DNA of 64,000 bases. Origin: Macrostomum hystrix (Eukaryota; Platyhelminthes; Macrostomidae). The translations under genes were made by a program, and so were the position numbers. The stretch is taken from contig CATNEN010000010.1 in the NCBI GenBank assembly GCA_950097015.1, positions 2,868,501 to 2,932,500 on the forward strand, given 5' to 3'. Shown here piece by piece: positions 33,265 through 43,700 of the stretch; the stretch's first letter is position 1; each line of letters starts with the position of its first letter. The notes below the pieces were generated by a model. It saw only the letters and a program-made list of their open reading frames with translations. It did no database searches and had not been told where the DNA came from.

Positions 33265-33556
33265 TTATGACACATAAAAAATGACGTTTTCGCAAAAATT
33301 GACTTTGCGACACATTCCGTCGTCATACTTCATGAAATTCGTCAGAAAGCTACCATAAGGGTGGGATGACCTCCCTGTCGGACTCGGGTTGATTTCCATG
33401 GAGGGTCTCTTCAGCTGGCGAAACAGGAAGAAGTCTGAGGGGGCCAGGCCTGGCGATGAGCCGGGTGGGGGGAGAATCTCGAGGCCGATATATAATGTGA
33501 TATAGCCGAATGACGAAAGTTGTTTCTCTCGCGCGCCACGCCCCTGCATGGTTCAA
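33265..33556 (-). pseudogene. Tc1/mariner transposase C-terminal fragment
   Basis: The minus-strand frame contains EILPPPGSSPGLAPSDFFLF followed by RQLKR, the hallmark around the third catalytic aspartate of mariner transposases (LAPSD). Only about 90 codons remain, with no catalytic core upstream, and the C-terminal part soon loses similarity. Confidence 0.75.
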
Positions 33557-34083
33557 ATAATTTCGTGTCTCAACTTTTTTCTGTTTGACTTGACCAATAT
33601 AATTTTATACTATATTATACTTTTACTATAAACTTTTACATATTCTATTGCATCATTTAATTAATTCCAGCAACTCCAATTTCACTTAGCCAATTCGGCA
33701 ATCGAACTTTCGAACTAAAAGTAGAAGAATGTCTCCTTTGCGTCATTTACTAAACTCATTACTTTACTGAAAGTCATTGCAATTGTCGACATGATGCTCC
33801 AGTGCCTGCAACTGTCAACGCACGCGTCTCGGTCGAAATAAGAGTTGAAAGTGCACTCCAACCTTTAAAGTACAGAGAATATTGGAAACTGAGAGTGTAA
33901 TTTTGACACATGAGTGTGCGAGTGCATGACAAAATTTCGAGTCGGAATAACTGTCTGAGAGCTTATTAGATGCATGCATGTAATTTAGAGTCGGAATATT
34001 AACTGTCTGAGAGTGTATTTAAACAAACTGACTTTCGAGTCGGAATCAATGACCACTAGAAGAAGAATTTTTAATTTGTAAAA
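33557..34083. other. Spacer with degenerate GAGTCGGAAT repeats
   Basis: GAGTCGGAAT followed by CTGTCTGAGAG recurs two to three times between 33930 and 34050. No gene. Confidence 0.5.
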
Positions 34084-34417
34084 TGTAACACTTTCTCTCA
34101 GCAGTACGGTATTTCAAATTAGCGGGAGGGAAATCAGTTCACTTTCGGACACTACACTCGACTCACACGCTGTCGCTCCGATAAACGTTATACCACTCGA
34201 TGCTCGCAGTGTAATTCAGTTTAAAAAATTATTATTGTTACAATTTAAAACAAATGTATTGCGAATCCTCGAATATTGCGAAACTATTGATAGCGCGAAC
34301 TTTAAAATGTAAAAGGACTGTTAAAAACATAATGATACATCAGAACCGAGCTCATGTGAAAGCGGCAAACCTCAAAGTACTACACATATTTAAAAGTAGC
34401 AGGAGCATCATACTACA
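34084..34417 (-). repeat. 3' LTR of the short element
   Basis: Minus-strand ends TGTAGTATGATGC...GAAAGTGTTACA (TG...CA). Its 34084-34236 part aligns to 36328-36482 with few differences. Confidence 0.75.
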
Positions 34418-35046
34418 TTACCCTCCCCTTCCAAAAAATCAATGTCCTCATTGATATAAAATAACGATAGGACGAGCTACAGGCTGGGAGATCGATGTGG
34501 AGTATTAGAGGAGATTAAAAACATTGGAATGACAACTGTGAATTATTTTTGAACGGCGAACATTACACAAAGATAAACTATTATCTGCAACTACGAGTGC
34601 ATGTACATGTAACACTGGCATAAGGAATCTGCCACCAAAGCACAACTGCACCATTACTGAGATAGGCAGGGCTGAGCGCAAAAAAACTCTCGCAGATAAA
34701 CACGCGCACTATACGTGCATCCAGTAGTATAGTAGAACTGACACTGAACTGCAACGCATTCGCGACAAGACACCACAAAGACTTCAACACAGCCACTGAA
34801 CTGCATGACCGTCAAAAGTGAAAAATCGATACAATGATTGATGACATGCTCGAGATTCACTTCTGGTCGCAAGGGGACGAAGACGCAGCAAAACAAAATA
34901 TATAGACACTTAACAATACTGTAGGAAAAATATTGGTAATCATCTACATCTACATGTACATGTACACTATATAAAGAGAGAAATAAAACTGGTCCGACAG
35001 GCAATGCGATCAGTAATTAAGGGGCGGGCAACGCAGAGCTCGGTGA

Positions 35047-36363
35047 TCAGCGGACACATGTGATCAAGCCGCCGCCCCGGTCATGTAGGCTTCGTGCCTG
35101 CGCCGCGCAGCAACGGCTTTCGGTCCACGGCTGCTCCCAGAAGCCGCAGCTGCCTCTTCCATCGGGGACACAGCCGCTGAGCCAAGCAGCAGGGCGCAGC
35201 CGTCCATGGGCTCGAGCTCGATGCCGCTGACGACCATGGGGCGCCGCTGATGCCAGGGCGGACTGCATGCGCCGCCGCCTCCGATGCCGATGCCATCGAC
35301 GGCGCCGATGTGGACTCTGCAGTTCGGGCGGCCGACGGCCTCGGTGGCGATGCGCTGCCATGCGCTTGCCCTGCTCGTCTGCCGGGTCATGACGCTGCTG
35401 TGCGTCGCTGCCTTTCAGGCGACGTTCCTCGCCCTCCGTGATTGCGTGCAACTCCGTTAAGGCAACCCGCAGGCGCAGCTTTGCCTCCATCTAGACTCTG
35501 GTCGCCTCTGCAGTCAGGGCCTCGGCTGAACAACGCCGCGCCTTGATCTCTTGCGTCGCCGCCTCCAACTTGCGCTGCTCGTCTGCCAGGAGTTTCCGCT
35601 GCTCGGCCAGGCGCTGTTGCTCCTCAGCATGGCACACCTTCTGTTCGGTGAGGTGCTGTAATTCCTCAGCTTGGTTCCACATGGCTTCCTCGAATTGACG
35701 CCGGAAATCCTGTGCTTGGCGATGCAGAGCCTCCTCGGCCTGACGACGCAGCTGCTCCTATGCCTGGCAACGCAGCTGCTCCTCGGCCTGGCGACGCAGC
35801 TGCTCCTCTGCCTGGCGTCTCAGCTGCTCCTCCGCCTGGCAACGCAGCTGCTCCTCCGCCTGGCGTCTTAGCTGCTCCACGGCCTGGCGCTGCAGTGCTT
35901 GGCGGTCTTTCTCTTCCTCTAGCTGTTGCTCTAGGTCGTCTATTTTATTCAGTTGGAGCTCCAGCCAAGAAACTGACTTTAGCAGTCCCGCCGGCAGTTT
36001 CTGCGGGATCTGCTGACACAGTCCGCTCTCGCGACATCCCTAAATATACCGGGCCATGCAGAACTCCGCCTCTGTAACGTAATTGTCGCCATTTCGATCA
36101 GCTAGCCACCAAAGCTCGCTTCTTTCAGCTGCTGATAGGCTGCTATCGCGGAACCAGATCGCGTAGAATTGAAAGCGGCTGACGAGTCCGTAAAGCAACT
36201 TTGGTGTACCGTGAAACTGATGGCGATAGTCATCCAAAAGATCAGCGGGGATCTGCCAGTTTCTCCACACGGTAACCGTCATCGCGACCAGAAGATCCTC
36301 GATCGTCGTCCTGGCGTGGTCGCCAAATGTACAACACTTTCTCTCAGCAGTACGGTATTTCAA
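35047..36363 (-). pseudogene. EH-domain and coiled-coil protein in an LTR element
   Basis: The minus-strand frame is open from 36363 to a TGA at 35047 except for three TAG codons (36040-36042, 35758-35760, 35491-35493). The first part reads like an EH (Eps15 homology) domain: DDYRHQFHGT, LVSRFQFYAIWFRDSSLSAA, then ELWWLADRNGDNYVTEAEF, with an EF-hand-type calcium loop (D, N, D, E at positions 1, 3, 5, 12) and the ADxNxD...EF...A signature. Just past the first TAG is QQIPQKLPAGLL, like the proline-rich exit of EH domains, then a long coiled coil (KIDDLEQQLEEEKDRQ; RRQAEEQL repeats; AEQRKLLADEQRKLEAA). The order EH then coiled coil mirrors Eps15/intersectin-type endocytic adaptors. The frame has no introns. 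I infer a captured host cDNA serving as, or fused to, a Gag-like protein. The C-terminal part below 35490 is of uncertain frame. Confidence 0.65.
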
Positions 36364-36482
36364 ATTAGCGGGAGGGAAATCAGTTCACTTTCGGACACTA
36401 CACTCGACTCACACGCTGTCGCTCCGATAAACGTTATACCGCTCGATGCTCGCAGTGTAATTCAGTTTTAAAAATTATTATT
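36328..36482 (-). repeat. Truncated 5' LTR of the short element
   Basis: Matches 34084-34236. Homology stops at 36482, where the gypsy terminal sequence GGTTACACCGTCACA begins. Confidence 0.8.
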
Positions 36483-36497
36483 GGTTACACCGTCACA

Positions 36498-36516
36498 CCC
36501 GCCTCCCTCCCCAAAA
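36498..36516 (-). other. Polypurine tract of the gypsy element
   Basis: The minus strand reads TTTTGGGGAGGGAGGCGGG immediately before TGTGACGGTG, the first bases of the LTR. Confidence 0.7.
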
Positions 36517-36924
36517 GGCGGTAGGTGAGCGCAAAAAGATCGAAAGCATTAAATTACGATAAATAGCTAGTATAAATGTCTCTTAGAGTCGAACAACGTG
36601 AAAGGGTGTTTAAAAACCGAAGCAAACTAAATTTTTCTTCGCAAGCAACCTACTACGAGTAATAATGCTGGAAATGACAATCGAAATACGAATATTCTTG
36701 GTCACAAAATTGGCACGAAAAATATTTGACTGATTTAGGAAATTAAAATGCACTGGCGGAAACACGATATGAGAAAAATATTGTATTTGAGATATTCGTT
36801 AGAAGAACTGTTATAGTATTGATTATAGTCCAAGTTATCATATAAAAAATTCCTGACTAGATCGCTGTACGGTGTGGTGCTCTACAAGTCATTTACGGAG
36901 TTCGAGGCAACGTCACGGTCGCGC

Positions 36925-37262
36925 CTGTGGTGGCCCTGGAACGCCTGTTGTGGCCTTGATCGCCTGTCGTGGCCCTGGAACGCCTGTTGTGGCCTTGATC
37001 GCCTGTGCTGGCCCTGGAACGCCTGTTGTGGCCTTGATCGCCTGTGGTGGCCCTGGAACGCCTGTTGTGGTCTTGATCGCCTGTGGTGGCCCTGGAACGC
37101 CTGTTGTGGTCTTGATCGCCTGTGGTGGCTCTGGAACGCCTGTTGTGGCCTTGATCGCCTGTGGTGGCCCTGAAACGCCTGTTGTGGTCTTGATCGCCTG
37201 TGGTGGCTCTGGAACGCCTGTTGTGGCCTTGATCGCCTGTGACGGCCCTGGAACGCCTGTTG
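36925..37262. repeat. 39-bp minisatellite in gypsy 3' region
   Basis: About nine units around TGGAACGCCTGTTGTGG. It lies between the gypsy stop codon and its purine tract. All frames are open because the period is a multiple of three; none is taken as coding. Confidence 0.9.
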
Positions 37263-37745
37263 TGCTGCAGCCACCGACGTCTTGGCAGCTGGCGGTGACT
37301 GGCCTGCCCGCCCCTTTACTAACTAACTGAGCCACCCGCCCGAGAAGAGAAGGAAAGGAGAGAGAAGAAAAACCGGCGACCTAAACTCACGAGACTGCGA
37401 AAATGATGCCAGGAACCAGAGAAATGAACGGAGAGTGCTTGCTGCACCGTCAACCCTACAGCCCGAAGCGCAGGCATCCACTGAACAGTAAGTGCGGCAA
37501 GCGGACGGACTAACAGCAACCTGGTATCCGATACCAAGAAAAAATATAATGTCAAATTTTAGTTTCTTTAACTTGCTTTTTTATTTTTTTTTCAGGAAAA
37601 CGTATTTCCTTTTTTTGACGTTTTTTTCACATTTTTCATTTAAAAAGAGTTCCCTAGTTTTATACAGTAAGAACTTGGGACGTAGGCGGCGAAATCTTTG
37701 CTACATGTACGAGCTAACTTCCTAGGTGCACGTAGGCACGGTTAT

Positions 37746-40700
37746 CTAACGTCTAGTACAAAATCGCACCACTCTGCTTAGAAAACGTTGAGGCTTGCGC
37801 ACCTGACGACCGGAACGGGTCGTCATGACCGGAGAAAGTGTGGAACCAGCACTTGCCGGTTCACTTGGTGCCACTAAGTCCTCAGCTTGTTGACCTGCGC
37901 CGGAACTTTCCACGGCGTCTTCATTTAATGACGCCCCAGGCCTGGTGTCACTGTTATCACCTAAGCCTTTCGAGCTTATACTTTCGTTTACTGCTGCAAT
38001 GGTACTGTTGGAGTGAATCACCTGGGGTTCAAACCCCTGTTCAGCTAGGATTTGCACCTCCGCTCCCACCTCAGGTACTTCATCCGGCCGCATCACTACA
38101 AGAGAAGTTTCCAAGGCTTCTGGCGGCGAATCCGGAGGCAAGGTGCGTCGTGAGTCAGGCGAAGTCACACGCGGTGGGTCAGTCGGCAAGATGTGCTGTG
38201 GTTCAGGCGACGATGCGCGCCGTGGCTCAGGCGGCTCGGTGCGTGCTGACACAACCGACACCGCAGCGTAAGATGGACATCGGACTTCGTCCTCTGAGGA
38301 GTACGAAATTTCACTGGCGCGTTTTTCGCATGGGTGATACTCTTCTGACTCGCTGGTCGTTCCTGGACTAGGGTCAGCTCGACCCACTGACTGATCATCT
38401 AACAGGCCCAACCGCGATGGTGGGATCATGGCTGGAACCCTCAGTCCAAATCTGTCCACAACGTCCTGATACGTCTGTTTACGAATGCAGCGCTTAATGC
38501 GGTCTACATTGTAAATGTTGTGATTCGGATTCGGGGCTTGACAAAGTGGGTTAACCCGAGCGAACTCGGGTATGAGGCGGTAGTTTCGCTCGGAAATCTT
38601 TTGAACCACCTTGTACGGCCCCAGCCACACAGCCGTGTCCAATCCTCGATGGTCAGGATTCAGAACCCAGACAAGTTCGCCGATTTCGAAGTTAGAATGA
38701 ATGGCGTTGGGGTCATAATTCCGTTTTTGCCTTTGCTGGGCTTTGCCTCGCACCTGACGAGCAATTGCAGGCACCTCCACCAAGAGTTTGTGAAGCCTGT
38801 GGGCGTAGGAGTCTGGATTATACCGGTCTTGTCTTGGAGTGTTGAACTTTAGATCCAGTTGCAGGGTGAGCTCGCGGCCAAAGAAGAGCCTGGCTGGAGT
38901 CCATCCTGTTGATTCGGCCGTGGTGCTTCTGATAGAGAGGCCTACTAGCTGGGCTGCAAACGGCCAGTTTATTCTTTTTTCAAGGCAAACAGCGCGGATC
39001 TGGGCTTTGATCGTCTGCACTGTTCGCTCCGCTTTGCCGTTTGCCTGTGGTCTGCGCGCGGTGATTCGCGATAGGTCTACTTCTAGTAGACGGGCGAGTT
39101 CGGCAATGGTCTTGTTTACAAACGCTGTTCCATTATCTGAAATCAAGCTCTCCATGGCACCATAGCGGACAACCCACTCAGTTAGAATGGCTGTAGCCGT
39201 TGTTTCGGCAGACACGTCAGAGACAGGTATGATCTCCACAAATCCTGAAAAATTGTCGACTAAGATTAGCAGGTACCGACTGCCGTCTAGTTCAGGGAAT
39301 GGACCGGCGTGGTCTGCATGTACGATTTGATTCGGGTATCCTGATTGGATTGGTTTCAGAGGTTCTTTATTCAAGCGTTTGCTTTTCTTCGTCCGACTAC
39401 AGATCTCGCACTCCGCTATTACACCTTTGACAAACACTTCCAGGTTTGTGATTTGAAACCTCTGCTTCAATGCTCGGACTGTTTTACCAGTTCCACAGTG
39501 GTTGATTTCCCTGTGATAGCAGGACACTAGCTCGTCGATATCCGCAGTTTCAGGTATAATGATGAGACGTTTGGCTATTTGACCTTGCTTGGCGGGCTTG
39601 ACGCGAATCAACAGACCGTCCACAACCTCAAGCTCGTCAAACATGGCCCACAACGTTCGGATTTCACGACTACAGTCCTGAACTTCCTCTTTCTTTAGCT
39701 TCGGAGAGTTCCCTGCAACAGCTTCGATGAGCCTGACTAGGTCCGTGCTAGACTCTTGTGCATCTCTGGCCCAAATGTTCTCAGCTTCCTGAGTCATCTC
39801 ATCTTCGTCTGAGTCTTCTTCCAATTGTTCTACTTGACCTGCCCGAGACGCGTGTTGGCCTTGATTGACTCCGATCTCACCTGACATCTGAGATATGGGA
39901 GCAAGCGCAAACTGATTTTCTGACACCTCATTGGGTTGGTAAGATAGTACGGTTGCAGATGATGGTAATGTGCATGTACTGTCCTGTTGTAAAGGGATGT
40001 GTGATGTTCGACTAATTACATTTGGTTGCTCCGTTTGCGTTTCTGTTGTCATCATTTCTGCGTCGGCTTCATGTCTATCTCTGGCCGTCACTTCAGTTTT
40101 AGTGACTACAGAGTCGCTACCTGACTGAGGTTGTGTCTTGCAGAGTTCTGGTGGTGGTTCTGTTTGACTGGAAGTGTCTGTTCGTGTGGCTCTCAGTTGT
40201 ACTGGTACCTGGACGAACTCTTGATCCTTCTGGTTTTCTTGTCCTTCTAAGCTTCTAAACTTCTCATTGAAAGCTTCGATCTGGCTACATGTAGGACAGT
40301 CGTGATGGTCAGCCCTAAATCTTGGATTACGACTGAGCACATCTGCGTTGACATGCTTGACTCCTGCACGATGCTCAACAGAGAAGTCATTTTCAGCCAG
40401 CCGCTCTAGGGGTGTTTGACTCACGCTGAAGTCATACACCTCGATCGTAGCTAGCCATTGTGCTAGCATACCTGTGGAATGCTTCTTAGTGTGTAGCCAT
40501 TGTAGGGCGGCTGCGTCTGAGCGCACAAGAAACTTGCGGTCCAGCAGATATGTTCGAAAATGTTCCAGCATGATGACAAGTCCAAGTAATTCACGCATCG
40601 TGGCGCAGTAATTCTTCTGCGATTGTGTGAATTTTTTCGAAGCATACGCAACGACGTGCTCCTGACCACCTGGACCTTCTTGTGACAAAACGCCGCCAAC

Positions 40701-43700
40701 TCCTTCAAGCGAGGAGTCGCAATCTAAGATGAAGAGCCCAGCTGACGGACTGAAGTCAGGGTACGCAAGGATTGGAGGCGCGCACAGATTTGCTTTCAGC
40801 TCTTCGAAAGCTTTGTCATGCTGCTCCAGCCAGCAGAATGTCGACGATCCTTTAGCTAGCGCATACAGCGGCGATGCGATCACGGAAAAACGTTGCACGA
40901 ACTTTCTATAGTAGTTCGCGAATCCTAGGAACGCTAATAATTGCTTTTTATCTGATGGTTTGCACCAATTCTTTACCGCGTCGATCTTTGCTGGGTCGGC
41001 TTCAATTCCTTGAGCTGAAACAACGAAGCCTAAGAACCGAACGCGATCCTTGAAAAGCTCACATTTAGCTGGTTTAATTTTTAAGTTTGCCTTTTTAAGT
41101 TGCCAGAGGACAAGCGCCAAGTGGACGATCATTTCGTCATTGTCCCTGGCCTTTATGATTATATCGTCAAGATAGATAAGACTCACGCGCATGAGTAAAG
41201 GCCTGAACACCCTGTGCATCAACTTGGCAAAGTTTGCCGGTGCTGTCTTGATGCCAAAGGGTACGACCTTCCATCGGAAAGTGCCTTGGGGGCATGAGAA
41301 TGCTGTGATGTCTCGATCGCATTCGCGAATACCTACTTGCCAATAAGCTGCGGTGAGATCTAAACTGGAAAATATTTTCGACTCTGCTAGGCTATCAAAC
41401 GATTCTTCTATTAGTGGTAAAGGAAAGGTGCATGGCTTGATTACTTTGTTGACCTGTCGATAGTCAATACACAGGCGTTGGGAACCATCTTTTTTCCGAA
41501 CTAAGACTATTGGAGAGGACCACTCAGAGTCGCACTCTTCAATGATTCCTTGATTGACTAACTGGCTTATATGTTTGTCTAAAAATTCCTTCTGCGAGGG
41601 GGTCGTGCGCCTAGATGGCTGCCAGATAGGGCGGCAAGCCGACTCCTGCAGCTCAATTGTCATCTCATGTACATGTGTTTTTCCTAGGTCTGTTTCGCTA
41701 AGCGATATCTGACTACTAAAATAGTTCAGCAGCTTAAGTGTTACTGTCAGCTGGTTCTTCGATAGGGTGGTCTCATTGAGCTTAAACTGTGTAGTCAGCC
41801 AAGATGCTATTCCTGGGTCTGGGTCAGGGAGTTTTGCAAGCTTGGCTCCAAGATCTTCAGAGCTGCTGATGGAGAAATCTTTCTCAGATACAGGCGTGAC
41901 AGAAATTGAATCCCCATGTTCAAGGCTCCTAAAAGAGGCGATTTCCTGCCCCATGGAGATCGATGATGGCTGGTCACTACTGTTTAATAGGCGCACGAGT
42001 ACATGGTTAGTGGTGCTTACACTGTCAACAGAGTGTGCTACGAACAGCTCTGAGTCCCGGCAGAAGAGTTTAGTGCCTAGAACACCCTGAGTACCAGGAT
42101 CAGCACCTGAGACCCGGCTTGGCACCATAGTCTCTGACCTGGGGAGTAGCTGCACGTTGCAGGCGGCTGTGACTCTGCGTGCCTGGAAAACTCCCTTGTC
42201 ACCTTCAATGACTGGTACAGGCTCTCCAGCTACAGTTACCTGACCATCAGCAACAAGCAAGTTAACGCTAAAGCTTCTCATAAAGTCTATTCCTAACAGC
42301 AAATCTGAAACCTGACCTACCGTTACCAGGAAAACGTGGGTCTGCTTCTTCTTTCCAAGTTTGACCTCACAGTGAAGCGTGCCCAAAATCTGTGACGAGG
42401 TTCCATTGAATGCTGTCGCGGCTTGGTATTGTCTAGCAGGGACAAATTTGTGATTTATGGGATCATTTGCGATCAGCTGGTCCTTGATTTTAGTTCCAAC
42501 GACACTAGCATTGCAACCTGAATCAAGGCAAGCGATGTACTTATCGTTACCTATTTCTAACTGCACGAACATGCTGGACTCGACTCTAGCCTCGTTAGTC
42601 AGCGTTTGATCACAACGGACAGGGAATGGATAGCGGCAGACTCCTATCGCCTTATCTCGGTTGTGAGCTGGGTCCGTTTGACGCCAGAACTGTACGATTG
42701 TGCCTACCAGTTGGCGCCGATTGGCTAACTGTTGTAGCTCATTGTCTAAGCTGGATTGATGAAAGAAGATGGAGCCTGGTATTTGGCTTGGTTGGATGAA
42801 GCCAAATCCAGTCTTCAAAGCCGTGATGGTACCTGTCTCCATCACCTGACTCTGAGAAACGATGGTGTTTGGTCTTCCACCACCTGTCCCGCCGAAGGGC
42901 AATGGCTGTGGGCAGTCCGCGGTACGATGATCACCAGCACCGCATCGGTTGCAGGACCTGCGCATCTTGCGAGATTGGTGACTTTTTTGGGTCCTATAAC
43001 TATCCATTTTGTGTGTCTGTGGTCCTTGGTCACTGGTAGAGTTAAGATTTGCATGCCCTTTTAATTGGGACTCTGTCTGGAAGGCTGGCGAAGAAGCCTG
43101 ATTTTGCTGAAGCAGTTTCTCTAGTTCACGAACACGGGCTTCCAGCTCTGCTGTTCTGTCAGGAGCTGCTGTCCTTACAACAAGAGGGACAGTTTCACCG
43201 GACAGGAGCTTCTTGACGCCTGCTATTTCCCTAGCCTTCTTTGCAAGATCTTCAGCTGTCCATGATGGGTTCTCTTGCCCAAGAAGTATCAGCCTTTCTG
43301 CAAGGGCCTTGTCTCGCAGCCCATAGCAGAACCTTGCTCGGACTAGAGGTTCAGCATCACATTTTTTCCTGTTCGCTGTTTTCGACAGCCTTATCAACCT
43401 GTCAAAGAACTCTTGTGTGGATTCCAGATTTGTCTGAGTCGCGGCAGCTAGTTCTAAAAAGCTCTTATGTTCAGTTCCTGAGTCTGTGAATCGCTCTTTA
43501 AGCCTCATCAGAGCTGTCTGAATGGATTCATGGTGCAATGAGTTGTTGAATATGAATTCTTGGCACTCAGGTGCCAGCATGGACAGCAGGACTGCTGGTT
43601 GTTGTGGGGTTGGCACGTGGTGTGCATCAACATACGTTAGGAACTGTGTTTCCCAAAGCTCGAAATTCATTTCTGGTTGGAATGGTGGTGGTGGTCGCAG

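Larger units (their letters stand above)
34084..36482 (-). mobile_element. Short non-autonomous LTR retrotransposon with EH-domain frame
   Basis: The 3' LTR (34084-34417) and a truncated 5' LTR (36328-36482) share ~155 bp of near-identity. On the minus strand the 5' LTR ends TGTACA and is followed by TTTGGCGACCACGCC, a plausible primer-binding region. The 3' LTR is preceded by the purine tract GGAAGGGGAGGG (34418-34438). The internal ~1.9 kb has no protease, RT or integrase, so it would depend on another element. Its only long frame is 36363-35047. Confidence 0.75.

Noticed and set aside
35671-36077. Plus-strand frames over the coiled-coil region
   Set aside because: Shadow translation of the RRQAEEQL-coding repeats on the minus strand.
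120-36363. Altered nuclear genetic code (TAA or TAG read as sense)
   Set aside because: Some element frames have in-frame TAA or TAG, but the intact long ORFs and host genes in the window use them only as stops, and the affected frames show other decay.
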